Shown in pieces: positions 9,369-18,996 of a stretch of DNA of 64,000 nt. Location: positions 1 through 64,000 of the forward strand of contig JADKDM010000041.1 of the NCBI GenBank assembly GCA_016714565.1. Direction: 5' to 3'. The notes under the pieces are model-generated. The model did no database searches. It had not been told where the DNA came from and worked only from the letters and a program-made list of their open reading frames with translations. Every line of letters begins with the position of its first letter. Position 1 is the first letter of the stretch. Source of the DNA: Candidatus Villigracilis propinquus (GTDB lineage Bacteria > Chloroflexota > Anaerolineae > Anaerolineales > Villigracilaceae). A program made the translations under genes and the position numbers.

Positions 9369-11561
9369 ATGAGCGAAGAAAAGTGTCCGATCATAGGTAA
9401 AGCTGGCAGCACAACTGCCAGCCGGGGAACCTCCAACCGCGAGTGGTGGCCTAACCAACTGAACCTGAATATTCTGCATCAGCACGCGCCAGCTTCCAAC
9501 CCGATGGACCCAGATTTCAATTACGCCAAAGAATTCAAGAAGCTCAATCTGGCTGTAGTCAAGAAAGACCTTGCCAAGCTGATGACCGATTCTCAGGAGT
9601 GGTGGCCTGCTGATTGGGGTCATTATGGCGGATTGATGATCCGCATGGCCTGGCACAGCGCCGGTACCTACCGCACTGCGGATGGACGCGGCGGCGGCGG
9701 AACGGGCAATCAGCGTTTTGCGCCGCTCAATAGCTGGCCCGACAACATCAGCCTCGACAAGGCGCGCCGCCTGCTCTGGCCGATAAAACAGAAATATGGC
9801 AACAAACTCTCATGGGCTGACTTGATGATCCTGGCGGGTAACGTGGCGCTGGAGTCGATGGGCTTCAAGACCTTCGGTTTCGGTGGGGGACGCGCCGACA
9901 TCTGGCAGCCCGAAGAAGATGTCTATTGGGGTAATGAAGAGACCTGGCTGGGTGACAAACGCTACAGTGGCGAACGTGATCTCGAAGATCCTCTGGCTGC
10001 CGTGCAGATGGGCTTGATCTATGTCAACCCCGAAGGCCCCAACGGTAAACCCGACCCGGTAGCCTCGGGCATTGATGTGCGTGAGACTTTTGCACGTATG
10101 GCTATGAATGATGAAGAAACTGTTGCGCTCGTTGCTGGTGGACACACCTTCGGCAAGGCGCACGGTGCAGGCGACCCGAAACTGGTCGGACGCGAACCTG
10201 AAGCCGCTCCACTGGAACAAATGGGACTTGGCTGGAAGAATAGCCTCGGCTCTGGTGTGGGCATTGATACCACCTCCAGCGGCATCGAAGGCGCGTGGAA
10301 ACCGAACCCCACCCAATGGGATATGGGCTACTTTGACATGCTCTTTGGCTACGAGTGGGAACTGGTCAAGAGCCCGGCTGGCGCTCAACAGTGGCAGGCA
10401 AAAAACGTCAAACCCGAACACATGGTTCCCGACGCGCACGACCCGTCGAAGAAGCACGCGCCGATGATGACCACCGCTGACCTCTCGCTGCGCTTTGACC
10501 CGATCTACGAACCCATCGCGCGCCGCTTCCATAAGAATCCCAAAGCCTTTGCAGATGCCTTTGCCCGCGCCTGGTTCAAACTGACGCACCGCGACATGGG
10601 TCCCAAAGTCCGTTACTTGGGGACGGAAGTTCCGAAGGAAGATTTGATCTGGCAGGATCCGCTTCCCGCTGTCAATCACAAGTTGATCGGTGCGAAGGAT
10701 ATTGCCACACTAAAGAAGGATATTCTGGCTTCGGGTCTTTCTACGCCTGAGCTTGTTTCTACAGCCTGGGCTTCGGCCTCCACCTTTAGAGGATCGGACA
10801 AACGTGGCGGCGCCAATGGCGCGCGCATCCGCCTTGCCCCGCAAAAGGATTGGGAAGTCAACCAGCCTGTGCAACTGGCAAAGGTGCTCAAGACGCTGGA
10901 GCGCATCCGCAAAGAATTCAACAGCGCCCAGTCTGACGGTAAGAAAGTTTCGCTGGCTGACCTGATCGTGTTGGGTGGCTGCGTAGCGGTTGAAGCCGCA
11001 GCCAAGGCGGCTGGCCACGTAGTGAAGGTGCCCTTCACGCCGGGCCGTGCCGATGCCTCGCAAGCTCAGACCGATGTGGAATCATTCGCTGTGCTTGAAC
11101 CCGAGGCAGACGGCTTCCGCAATTACCAGAAGGCAACCTTCACCGTCTCTGCTGAAGAGATGCTGGTGGACAAAGCACAACTGCTGACTTTGAGCGCACC
11201 CGAGATGACCGTGCTCCTCGGCGGCCTGCGCGTGCTCGGCGTCAACGTCGGCGGTTCACAGCATGGCGTGTTCACCAAACAGGCTGGGGTGCTCACCAAC
11301 GATTTCTTCGTCAATCTGGTTGACATGGGCGTTGTCTGGCATCCAGCTTCGGAAGCCGCCGACACCTTCCATGCCCATGACCGCAAGACTGGCGATGTGA
11401 AGTGGACTGGCACACGCGTGGACCTGGTGTTCGGCTCGAACTCACAGTTGCGTGCCCTCGCCGAAGTCTATGCCCAGGACGACAGCAAGGAAAAGTTCGT
11501 ACGTGACTTTGTTGCAGCTTGGAACAAGGTCATGAACCTTGACCGCTTCGATCTCACCTAA
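9369..11561 (+). CDS. katG: Catalase-peroxidase
   Basis: KatG is a haem enzyme that removes hydrogen peroxide. At 730 residues it is full length with the two-domain layout. The N-terminal domain holds the distal Arg-Trp-His (IRMAWHSAGTYR, near residues 94-105) and the proximal His (VALVAGGHTFGKAHGAG, near 254-270). The Trp (MAWH), Tyr (MGLIYVNPEGP) and Met (LEQMGLGWK) needed for the catalase-specific cross-link are all present. The second, non-haem domain begins near residue 420. ATAAGGAGAATAAAC gives a good ribosome-binding site before the ATG. It stands alone, followed by its own terminator; no furA/perR gene is adjacent. Confidence 0.97.
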   Translation: MSEEKCPIIGKAGSTTASRGTSNREWWPNQLNLNILHQHAPASNPMDPDFNYAKEFKKLNLAVVKKDLAKLMTDSQEWWPADWGHYGGLMIRMAWHSAGTYRTADGRGGGGTGNQRFAPLNSWPDNISLDKARRLLWPIKQKYGNKLSWADLMILAGNVALESMGFKTFGFGGGRADIWQPEEDVYWGNEETWLGDKRYSGERDLEDPLAAVQMGLIYVNPEGPNGKPDPVASGIDVRETFARMAMNDEETVALVAGGHTFGKAHGAGDPKLVGREPEAAPLEQMGLGWKNSLGSGVGIDTTSSGIEGAWKPNPTQWDMGYFDMLFGYEWELVKSPAGAQQWQAKNVKPEHMVPDAHDPSKKHAPMMTTADLSLRFDPIYEPIARRFHKNPKAFADAFARAWFKLTHRDMGPKVRYLGTEVPKEDLIWQDPLPAVNHKLIGAKDIATLKKDILASGLSTPELVSTAWASASTFRGSDKRGGANGARIRLAPQKDWEVNQPVQLAKVLKTLERIRKEFNSAQSDGKKVSLADLIVLGGCVAVEAAAKAAGHVVKVPFTPGRADASQAQTDVESFAVLEPEADGFRNYQKATFTVSAEEMLVDKAQLLTLSAPEMTVLLGGLRVLGVNVGGSQHGVFTKQAGVLTNDFFVNLVDMGVVWHPASEAADTFHAHDRKTGDVKWTGTRVDLVFGSNSQLRALAEVYAQDDSKEKFVRDFVAAWNKVMNLDRFDLT

Positions 11562-11613
11562 CCGCATTAAGATGAGTGTGTGGTTGAGAAGGCAGCATAA
11601 TAATTAACACCAT

Positions 11614-11653
11614 AAAAAGCGGTTATCTGATAAGAAGCAGATAACCGCTTTTT
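11614..11653 (+). terminator. katG terminator
   Basis: AAAAAGCGGTTATCT-GATAAGAAGC-AGATAACCGCTTTTT is a perfect 15-bp stem ending in a T run, 53 nt after the katG stop. Confidence 0.92.
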
Positions 11654-11732
11654 GACAAGTCAGCAGATAAATCCTTCGTAGCGAATTTGGGCTGGAGGGG
11701 TTGTATCTAAAAATCGTTTGAATGGAGAAGAA

Positions 11733-12506
11733 ATGTTTAATTCAAAAGTGTTTGTTGCTGAATTTATCGGCACATTTGCCCTTGTATTCATAGGTGCCGG
11801 CGCTGGTATGGTAGGGGCGGGGTTGGTTGGGATTGCGCTGGCGTATGGTTTTACGCTGGCAGTATTTTATTATGTCTATGGACATATTTCCGGTGCGCAT
11901 GTCAACCCGGCTGTGACTTTTGCGCTTGCATTGAATAACACGGTCAAGTGGGGGCAGGCTGCATTTTATTGGATCGCCCAGTTTGCGGGCGCGATCCTGG
12001 CGGCCTGGTTACTGCAAACCATTGCGGTCTCGCTTGGCGGCACGCTGGAAGGCGCTGCGACAACCGGCCTATTGACAGAAAAAGAGCCGATCTTTGCAAT
12101 GGTTGTGGAAGCGATCTTGACCTTCTTGCTTGTGAATACGATCCTGAATACAGCAGTGGCTGGCAACGGTGGAAATTTTGCGGGTTGGGCCATTGGCACA
12201 ACCTTTGCCCTTGCTATTTTAGGAGCAGGCACACTCACCGGCGCTTCCCTAAACCCGGCACGCACTTTTGGAATTGCCATTTTTGCGGGACCGAGCTACA
12301 CAAATGTGTACACCTATGTGATCTATTTGTTCGGCCCGTTGATCGGCGCCACACTAGCAGTTCTGGTTTATAACTTCCTGAACGATATTAAGGATGAAGA
12401 AGACCTCGAATTGGAAGAGTTAGAGTATGTTCTTGAGGAAGAACCTGTTCAGAAGACTGTGAAGAAGGCAAGAAAGCCTGCGGTCCGCAAGACGGCGAAG
12501 AAGTAG
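11733..12506 (+). CDS. MIP-family aquaporin (possible glycerol channel)
   Basis: The 257-residue channel protein has six membrane segments and both NPA loops: SGAHVNPAVTFAL (near residues 58-70) and SLNPARTFG (near 172-180). The residue after NPAR is Thr rather than the Asp common in glycerol facilitators, which favours a water channel, but glpK and glpD lie 2-5 kb downstream, so glycerol transport remains possible. The cytoplasmic tail is unusual: an acidic stretch followed by a Lys/Arg-rich end (KKARKPAVRKTAKK). The start at 11733 is chosen because GGAG at 11724-11727 is well placed; an upstream in-frame TTG is not. Confidence 0.9.
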   Translation: MFNSKVFVAEFIGTFALVFIGAGAGMVGAGLVGIALAYGFTLAVFYYVYGHISGAHVNPAVTFALALNNTVKWGQAAFYWIAQFAGAILAAWLLQTIAVSLGGTLEGAATTGLLTEKEPIFAMVVEAILTFLLVNTILNTAVAGNGGNFAGWAIGTTFALAILGAGTLTGASLNPARTFGIAIFAGPSYTNVYTYVIYLFGPLIGATLAVLVYNFLNDIKDEEDLELEELEYVLEEEPVQKTVKKARKPAVRKTAKK

Positions 12507-12530
12507 AATTTGAGGCAGTAAATTCAAATG

Positions 12531-12564
12531 GCAGTCCCTGCACTGGTGCGGGGACTGCTTTTTA
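12531..12564 (+). terminator. Aquaporin gene terminator
   Basis: GCAGTCCC-TGCACTGGTGCG-GGGACTGC followed by TTTTTATT. Confidence 0.85.
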
Positions 12565-12615
12565 TTCCAGAAACCATGTTAAAATGTACGGCCTTTGTTG
12601 GCTTCTGGAGAAAAA

Positions 12616-14237
12616 ATGCAAGACGCAATTTCAAACGTAAATCCCAACCATAAAATATCACTGAGCGAGGCGATTGCCGCCCGCCGTACCTTTGCTATTA
12701 TCTCTCACCCGGATGCGGGTAAGACTACTTTAACTGAAAAGCTGCTGTTGTACGGAAATGCCATTGAACTGGCGGGGAACGTGCGTGCGCGCAAGAATCA
12801 ACGTGCCACCACTTCGGACTGGATGGAGATGGAGCGCGAGCGCGGGATCTCGATCACATCCACGATTTTGCAGTTCCCGTATCACGAACACATCATTAAT
12901 CTGTTGGATACTCCCGGACATCAGGACTTTTCCGAAGACACGTATCGGACTTTGTCCGCAGTTGATTGCGCTGTAATGGTGATGGACGGCGCGAAGGGCA
13001 TTGAACCGCAGACCTTGAAATTATTCGAAGTCTGCCGCAAGCGCGGAATTCCCATCTTTACCTTTATCAACAAAATGGATCGTCCCGCCCGCGACCCGCT
13101 GGATCTGTTGGATGAGATCAAGAAGGTCTTGGGTATGGAACCCGTCCCGATGAATTGGCCGGTGGGGGATGGCCCGAACTTTCAGGGTGTGTATGACCGT
13201 GAAGCCAAAGGCGTTTATCTGTTTGAGCGCACCGAGCGCAACGAACGCATGGCCCCCGAAGTTTTTATGCCTTTGGAAGACATGGTCAAGAATCATATTT
13301 TGAATGAAGAGCGCCACAAGGAATTGACCGAAAGCATTCATCTGTTGGATGAAGTGGGCGTTGTCTTTGACCATGCAAAAGTATTGAGAGAAGAACAAAC
13401 GCCAGTCTTCTTTGGCAGCGCGGTCACAAACTTTGGCGTGCGTTTGTTTTTGGATGCGTTTGTAAAGTATGCTCCCCTTCCTCAACCTTATTTGAGCGAT
13501 TCGGGAATTGTTGAGCCCGAAACCCCTGAGTTCACCGGCTTTGTTTTCAAAATTCAAGCCAACATGAATCCCAAGCACCGTGACAGCGTGGCCTTCCTGC
13601 GAATTTGCTCAGGGCGCTTCGAGCGCGGCATGGACTTGTCCACGCGCAGAGCGGGAAGATGATGAAACTGCTGCGTCCGTACAAGCCATTTGCGAACGAG
13701 CGTGAGATCATTGACGAGGCGTTTGCAGGCGATGTGTTGGGCATTCCAAACAACGGTGACTTTGCCATCGGTGATTCGCTGTGTCAGGGAGCGCCGATCC
13801 GCTTTGCGTCACTGCCGCGCTTTCAGCCTGAGCATTTTGCACTGTTACGAAATACAGATTTGAACAAGCAGAAGCAATTCGCCAAAGGACTTTCTCAATT
13901 GGAAAATGAAGGTGCGGTGCAGGTGATGTACAACATCAATGCCTTCAAGCGCGAGCCGATCCTGGCTGTCGTTGGTCAATTGCAGTTTGACGTGGTGCAG
14001 GCGCGTTTGAAAGCCGAGTACAACGTCCCGACCGAGTTGGAGCGTCTGCCGCATGTGATGATGCGCTGGATCAAAGGTACGGACAAGGCGATTGAAGAGT
14101 TGCCAAGCCGCAGTGAAGTTATCATCGCTCGGGACTCACGGGATGGCTGGGTTGCGCTCTTTAGCACTCCCTTCTTCCTGAAATACTTTGCTGATAAAAA
14201 TCCCGATGTGCAGTTTGTAGAAATATCCGAGAGTTAA
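12616..14237 (+). CDS. prfC: Peptide chain release factor 3, one frameshift
   Basis: RF3 is a translational GTPase that recycles RF1/RF2. G motifs are present: SHPDAGKTTL (G1), the switch region RERGISITST (G2), LLDTPGHQDFSED (G3) and FINKMDR (G4). The C-terminal domains follow (IPNNGDFAIGDSL, GAVQVMYNINAFKREPILAVVGQLQFDV). The frame breaks once at about 13640: restoring one C in GTCCACGC rejoins ERGMDLS to HAQSGKMMKLLRP exactly where RF3 sequences continue, so this is almost certainly a sequence error or a very recent mutation. CTGGAG at 12605-12610 marks the start at 12616. Reconstructed length about 540 residues is normal. Confidence 0.93.
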
Positions 14238-14242
14238 GAGTA

Positions 14243-14276
14243 AGGCGGTGATTGATTTCAATCGCCGCTTTTTTTA
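14243..14276 (+). terminator. prfC terminator
   Basis: GGCGGTGATTGA-TT-TCAATCGCCGC stem followed by seven T residues, directly after the prfC stop. Confidence 0.85.
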
Positions 14277-14319
14277 TTCCTCCTTCTTGAATGAGTGCTT
14301 GAAAATCTTTCAAAAGCTT

Positions 14320-14393
14320 AAACCACAGAGAACACGGAGCGCACAGAGATTGAAAAGGTTTTCCTCAGTGACCTCTGTGTGCTCTGTGGTGAT
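14320..14393. repeat. CACAGAG-type palindromic repeat
   Basis: AACCACAGAGAACACGGAG with GCACAGAG on the left pairs imperfectly with CTCTGTGTGCTCTGTGGT on the right, giving a long quasi-palindrome between prfC and glpK. It has the look of a dispersed repeat, although a second full copy is not present in this window. Confidence 0.6.
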
Positions 14394-14478
14394 ATTTGGT
14401 TGCTTGATTCAGAAAATAGGTTTCTTCGGAAGGCTTTTTGTTTTACAATTACGAAGCAGGTTATCTCAGGAGGTTCTT

Positions 14479-16017
14479 ATGTCAAAATACGTTGCCGCAA
14501 TTGACCAGGGTACGACCAGCACTCGTTGTATTATTTTTGACCACGGTGGGAATATCATTGCTGTTGACCAAAAGGAACACGAACAAATTTATCCCAAGCC
14601 GGGCTGGGTGGAACATAACGCGCTTGAAATTTGGGAGCGGACTCAGGAAGTGATGAAGGGCGCATTGGCGAAGGCTAGTGACCCCCCTTCGGGGACTTCG
14701 CAGTATTCAGTGACCAGTGATCAGATTGCGGCTATTGGCATCACCAATCAACGTGAGACAACCCTCGTCTGGGACAGGAAAACTGGCAAGCCAATTTACA
14801 ACGCCATTGTCTGGCAGGATACGCGGACGGATGTGATCTGCAACGAATTGGCGAAAGATGGCGGACAGGACAGACTGCGCTCAAAGACAGGTCTGCCGCT
14901 TGCCACATATTTTTCCGGCCCCAAGATCAAATGGATTTTGGATAACGTGGAAGGTGCGCGAGCCAAAGCCGAAAAAGGGGAGTTGATGTTCGGCAACATG
15001 GACACCTGGGTCATCTGGAATTTGACAGGTGCGCATGTCACGGACGTGACCAACGCATCCCGCACTTTGCTAATGGACTTGAATTCCCTCGATTGGGATG
15101 ATGAACTTTTACAACTATTAACCATTCCGCGCTCGATGCTGCCTGAGATTCGTTCTTCATCCGAAGAATATGGCAAGGCGAAAATAATTTTGGAAGGTGT
15201 ACCCGTCTCTGGGGATTTGGGTGACCAGCAAGCTGCGCTCTTTGGGCAGACCTGTTACAGTGCGGGCGAAGCGAAGAATACCTATGGCACAGGCTGCTTC
15301 ATGTTGATGAACATGGGCGAAATTCCAGTCCCTTCAAAGTCAGGTTTGTTGACCACGCTTGGCTACAAGATCGGCGACCAGAAAGCCGTGTACGCGTTGG
15401 AAGGCTCCATTGCGATTGCGGGGGCACTCATCCAGTGGCTGAGAGATAACTTGGGACTGATCCAATCGTCGGCGGAGGTGGAGCCGCTTGCACGATCAGT
15501 CGAGGATAACGGCGGCATTTATTTCGTCCCTGCGTTCAGCGGATTGTATGCCCCATATTGGAAGTCCGATGCGCGCGGCGTGATCGCGGGCATGACTCGC
15601 TATGTCACCAAAGCGCATATTGCACGGGCGGCGTTGGAAGCAACAGCGTTTCAGACTCGCGAAGTGTTGGATGCGATGGAAATGGATTCGGGCGTCAAGC
15701 TCAAGGCGTTGAAGGTGGATGGGGGGATGGTCTACAACGAATTGCTGATGCAGTTCCAGTCTGATATTTTGGATGTACCTGTGGTGCGCCCCAAAGTGGC
15801 AGAGACAACTGCTCTCGGCGCGGCCTACGCGGCGGGACTCGCGGTTGGCTTCTGGAAAGATTACGATGAACTGCGCGCCAATTGGGGACGCGACAAGGAA
15901 TGGTCTCCCAAAATGGACGCGAAGCAGCGTGAGGGTTTATACTCAGGTTGGAAAAACGGATGTGCGAAGGGTTTTTTCAACGTAAAGGAGTTCCTGATCG
16001 TACAAGGTGATCGGTGA
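14479..16017 (+). CDS. glpK: Glycerol kinase
   Basis: GlpK phosphorylates glycerol to glycerol 3-phosphate. FGGY-kinase motifs include AIDQGTTSTRCIIFD at the N-terminus, GITNQRETTLVWD, WILDNVEGARAKAEKGELMFGNMDTWVIW (split across about residues 155-180), and YGTGCFMLMNMGE. GGAGG at 14470-14474 sets the ATG at 14479. Two oddities: an in-frame extra segment (SDPPSGTSQYSVT) just before DQIAAIGITNQRE where homologues have almost no spacer, and a replaced C-terminus (YSGWKNGCAKGFFNVKEFL...) that runs into remnants of a GxxExxY gene. The catalytic body is intact. It is followed by glpD. Confidence 0.93.
   Translation: MSKYVAAIDQGTTSTRCIIFDHGGNIIAVDQKEHEQIYPKPGWVEHNALEIWERTQEVMKGALAKASDPPSGTSQYSVTSDQIAAIGITNQRETTLVWDRKTGKPIYNAIVWQDTRTDVICNELAKDGGQDRLRSKTGLPLATYFSGPKIKWILDNVEGARAKAEKGELMFGNMDTWVIWNLTGAHVTDVTNASRTLLMDLNSLDWDDELLQLLTIPRSMLPEIRSSSEEYGKAKIILEGVPVSGDLGDQQAALFGQTCYSAGEAKNTYGTGCFMLMNMGEIPVPSKSGLLTTLGYKIGDQKAVYALEGSIAIAGALIQWLRDNLGLIQSSAEVEPLARSVEDNGGIYFVPAFSGLYAPYWKSDARGVIAGMTRYVTKAHIARAALEATAFQTREVLDAMEMDSGVKLKALKVDGGMVYNELLMQFQSDILDVPVVRPKVAETTALGAAYAAGLAVGFWKDYDELRANWGRDKEWSPKMDAKQREGLYSGWKNGCAKGFFNVKEFLIVQGDR
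14675..14722 (+). repeat. In-frame insert within glpK
   Basis: About 48 bp (AGTGACCCCCCTTCGGGG... then CAGTATTCAGTGACCAGTGATCAG) interrupt the conserved region before the GITNQRE motif. The second half is built of near-repeats (CAGTATT CAGTGAC CAGTGAT), a 7-nt period like the other tracts in the window. It adds about 13-16 residues without breaking the frame. Confidence 0.55.
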
Positions 16018-16204
16018 GTACGAAGCAGACCTTGTAGTAGATGGAAAAATTGTTGTTGAACTAAAATCAGTTTCTCGATTTAGTTCCGCCCATGAAGCGC
16101 AAGCCATTCATTATCTAACTGCAGGCTTGCAACTTGCTCTCCTTATAAATTTTGGCGCAAGCTCTCTGGAGCACCGCCGTATCGTGAAGTCACAAAAACA
16201 ACCC
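15974..16204 (+). pseudogene. GxxExxY protein remnant fused to the 3' end of glpK
   Basis: Residues IGEYEADLVVDGKIVVELKS then SAHEAQAIHYLTAGLQLALLINFGA (split across 16007-16165) match the C-terminal half of GxxExxY proteins (PD-(D/E)XK-like fold). The N-terminal half is absent; a few matching residues (FNV, EFLI) appear in the glpK frame just before. The fragment therefore begins inside the glpK 3' end and is out of frame with it. It is decayed. Confidence 0.7.
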
Positions 16205-16243
16205 CAAAAATTCGCGTCAATTCGCGAAATTAGCGGCAAAAAT
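16205..16243. repeat. TTCGCG-type repeat
   Basis: AAAAATTCGCGTCAATTCGC followed by GAAATTAGCGGC resembles the right half of the palindrome at 57676-57741 (CCGCGTAAATTCGCGATATT...). It lies between the GxxExxY remnant and glpD. Confidence 0.55.
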
Positions 16244-16260
16244 TCTTTGGAAGAAACATC

Positions 16261-17958
16261 ATGAATCGAAACGAAATTCTCTCCTCTCTCAAAGCAAAAC
16301 CTGAAGTCTCTGTGTTAATCGTTGGCGCGGGGATCAATGGCATTGGCACATTTCGTGATCTCGCGCTGAACGGCGTGGATGTTTTGCTCATAGATCGGGC
16401 AGACTTTTGTTCGGGCGCGAGCGCGGCATCCTCACACATGGCGCACGGCGGCATTCGCTATCTTGAGAACGGCGAGTTCCGTCTGGTGCGCGAGGCGGTG
16501 CGCGAACGCAACCGCATGATCCAGAACGCGCCGCACATCGTCAAGCCGCTGCCGACAACTGTGCCCATGTTTAAATATTTTTCGGGTCTGCTCAACGCGC
16601 CTCTGAAATTTTTAGGTTGGCTCGAAAAACCTTCCGAGCGCGGTTCCATCATCATCAAACTTGGCCTCATCATGTACGATGCGTACACAGGCAAGAAGCG
16701 CACCGTTCCCCGCCATACATTTCTTTCCCGCGCCTCATCATTGAAGCGTTGGAATAAATTGAATCCCGATGTTGCCAATACCGCCACCTATTATGACGGC
16801 ATGATCTCAAACCCCGAACGGCTGGCGCTTGAAGTTCTTTTGGATGCGGAAGCCGAAAGCCCCAATGCGCATGCGTTGAATTATGTCAGCATGGTGAGCG
16901 GACAAAAAGACACGGTCATTCTCCGCGATGAGCTGAGCGATGAAACCTATGAGATTCGTCCGCAGCTGGTAATTAATGCCGCTGGCCCGTGGATCGATTT
17001 CACCAATCACAGCCTGGGCTTGTCCACGCGTTTTATCGGCGGCACAAAAGGCTCGCACCTTGTGTTGAATCATCCCGAACTGCGCGCCGCGATTGACGGC
17101 AATGAATTCTTCTTTGAAAACAAGGATGGGCGCATTGTGCTCATCTTCCCCTTGTATGACCGCGTTCTGGTCGGCACCTCCGACATCAAGATCGACCACC
17201 CCGATGAAATCCGCTGCACCGATGAAGAGATCGATTATTTCATCGGCATGGTCGAGCGCGTCTTCCCGACCATCAAAGTGACTCGCGAGAATATCGTCTT
17301 TCAATTTACAGGCGTGCGTCCGTTGGGCAGCAGCGGCGCGAAGACCACAGGTCAATACAGCCGCGACCATCACATCGAAGTGTTGAGCGGTGATTGGACA
17401 AATCTGCAATTCCCCGTCTTCTCTCTGGTGGGTGGCAAGTGGACATCCTTCCGCGCGTTCTCAGAGCAGGTGACTGATAAGGTGTTGGCTCATCTCGGAA
17501 AGCCCCGCCAGAAAAGCACAGAAGACCTTCCCATTGGCGGCGGACGCGGCTATTCCAGTGATGCAGCCGAACAGAAACGCCAGATCGATGGCTTTGCCGC
17601 ATGGACTGGCTTGAGCAAGGAACGCCTGCAAATTTTGTATGACCGTTACGGCACACGCACTGAAGCTGTTGCAACTTTTATAAACCGCGACGCCGCAGTG
17701 GACGAGCCGCTGAAAACCCTCCCCGAATACACCCGCCGCGAGATCGCATTCCTTGCGCAAAGTGAAAAGGCAATTCATCTCGATGACATTCTTCTCCGCC
17801 GCACCATGCTTGCCATGCTCGGCCGCCTGACGAAGGCCAACGTCGAAGAGATCGCCGATGCGATGGGCGCGGCTCTCGGTTGGAGCGTTGAGCAGAAAAC
17901 TGCCGAGGCGGAGCGCACTCTCCGTTTGCTGGCTGACAGGCACGGGGTTAGGTTGTGA
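16261..17958 (+). CDS. glpD: FAD-dependent glycerol-3-phosphate dehydrogenase
   Basis: GlpD oxidises glycerol 3-phosphate to dihydroxyacetone phosphate at the membrane and passes electrons to quinone. The 565-residue protein begins with a dinucleotide-binding motif (VLIVGAGINGIGTFRDLAL), then LIDRADFCSGASAASSHMAHGGIRYLE split over residues 42-68, the family signature. INAAGPWID, GTKGSHLVL and GVRPLGSSGAK are further family motifs, and a C-terminal domain (near 400-560) completes the usual length. With glpK it gives complete conversion of glycerol to a glycolytic intermediate. Confidence 0.95.
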   Translation: MNRNEILSSLKAKPEVSVLIVGAGINGIGTFRDLALNGVDVLLIDRADFCSGASAASSHMAHGGIRYLENGEFRLVREAVRERNRMIQNAPHIVKPLPTTVPMFKYFSGLLNAPLKFLGWLEKPSERGSIIIKLGLIMYDAYTGKKRTVPRHTFLSRASSLKRWNKLNPDVANTATYYDGMISNPERLALEVLLDAEAESPNAHALNYVSMVSGQKDTVILRDELSDETYEIRPQLVINAAGPWIDFTNHSLGLSTRFIGGTKGSHLVLNHPELRAAIDGNEFFFENKDGRIVLIFPLYDRVLVGTSDIKIDHPDEIRCTDEEIDYFIGMVERVFPTIKVTRENIVFQFTGVRPLGSSGAKTTGQYSRDHHIEVLSGDWTNLQFPVFSLVGGKWTSFRAFSEQVTDKVLAHLGKPRQKSTEDLPIGGGRGYSSDAAEQKRQIDGFAAWTGLSKERLQILYDRYGTRTEAVATFINRDAAVDEPLKTLPEYTRREIAFLAQSEKAIHLDDILLRRTMLAMLGRLTKANVEEIADAMGAALGWSVEQKTAEAERTLRLLADRHGVRL

Positions 17959-17978
17959 TGCGTTAGACATCCCAAGGA

Positions 17979-18006
17979 AGACCGCCAAATTCGGCGGTCT
18001 TTTTTT
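17979..18006 (+). terminator. glpD terminator
   Basis: AGACCGCC-AAATTC-GGCGGTCT with a T7 run, 20 nt after the glpD stop. Confidence 0.9.
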
Positions 18007-18023
18007 CATCCTCAAGCGCATGG

Positions 18024-18039
18024 TAAAATCCTTTCGATG
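18024..18039 (+). promoter_or_regulatory. TAAAAT box 7 nt before a leaderless ATG
   Basis: GGTAAAATC (TAAAAT 18024-18029) lies 7 nt before ATG 18037 with no ribosome-binding site. Confidence 0.5.
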
Positions 18040-18996
18040 TCTCCAAAAAAGCAAAAACTCAAAGTTGACCTCGTCATCCCCATCTTTAATGAAGCCGAAG
18101 CGATAAGCCAAACCTATGCGGATATTTGCCGCGTTGTGGATTCGCTGCCCTTTGACTTTAATTTCATCTACGTGGATGACGGCTCTTCCGACGGGACAGT
18201 TGATACGCTTCGAAAAATAGCGGACGACGACCCGCGCATTTCCCTGCTCCAACTCAGCCGCAACTTTGGGCATCAGGCCGCGCTGACAGCAGGCATGGAC
18301 GCTTCTCGCGGCGACGTGATGATCTCGCTCGACGGCGACGGCCAACACCCGCCCGAAATGATTCCCCAAATGCTTGAGCTTGTTCAGCAGGGCTATGACA
18401 TTGTCCAAGCCCAACGCATCGAAGATGACCGCTCTGTTTCGTTTAAGAAAGTTACCTCCAATTTTTTCTATTGGCTGATCAATAAAATTAGCGGCACGCA
18501 AATATTGCAGGGTGCAGCGGACTACCGCGCGCTTTCGCGCAATGCATTGAACGGTGTGCGCTCGATGCATGAATATCATCGTTTCCTGCGCGGCATGATC
18601 TCGTGGATGGGATACAAAAGCGTCATCCTTCCATACCATGAGCCAGCGCGTATTGCAGGTAAATCAAAATACTCTCTTGGTAAAATGTTCCGCCTTGCTT
18701 CGGATGCCATCTTTTCATTTTCACTCGCGCCTTTGTACATTGGCTTGAGCGCAGGATTGGGCTTCTTTATTCTGGCAGGTGCGCAATTGATCTATGTTCT
18801 CATGCTCTGGCTGACGGGCAATACGCAACGCGTAGAGCCAGGCTGGAGTTCGTTGATGGGGATCCTGCTCATCGCAAGCGGCATTATCATGATTTTGCTT
18901 GGCTTTATCGGAGTGTATGTCGGGTATATTTTTCAGGAAGTCAAACGTCGTCCCATCTATTTAGTGCAGGGGAAACTGCCAAATGACAGAGAATAA
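18037..18996 (+). CDS. Family 2 glycosyltransferase, polyprenol-phosphate hexose synthase type
   Basis: The GT-A domain (residues about 8-230) contains VDLVIPIFNEAEAI, YVDDGSSDGT, LSRNFGHQAALTAGMDASRG and the metal-binding DGDGQHPP motif, the arrangement of DPM1/GtrB/ArnC-type enzymes that load a sugar on undecaprenyl phosphate. Two C-terminal membrane helices follow (LGFFILAGAQLIYVLML and LLIASGIIMILLGFIGVYVG). The 319-residue length is normal. It overlaps the next gene by 14 nt, so the two are translationally coupled. Confidence 0.92.
   Translation: MSPKKQKLKVDLVIPIFNEAEAISQTYADICRVVDSLPFDFNFIYVDDGSSDGTVDTLRKIADDDPRISLLQLSRNFGHQAALTAGMDASRGDVMISLDGDGQHPPEMIPQMLELVQQGYDIVQAQRIEDDRSVSFKKVTSNFFYWLINKISGTQILQGAADYRALSRNALNGVRSMHEYHRFLRGMISWMGYKSVILPYHEPARIAGKSKYSLGKMFRLASDAIFSFSLAPLYIGLSAGLGFFILAGAQLIYVLMLWLTGNTQRVEPGWSSLMGILLIASGIIMILLGFIGVYVGYIFQEVKRRPIYLVQGKLPNDRE

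Noticed and set aside
11733..17958. A single glycerol operon from the aquaporin to glpD
   Set aside because: Terminators after the aquaporin gene and after prfC, and the unrelated prfC gene between, argue against one transcript.
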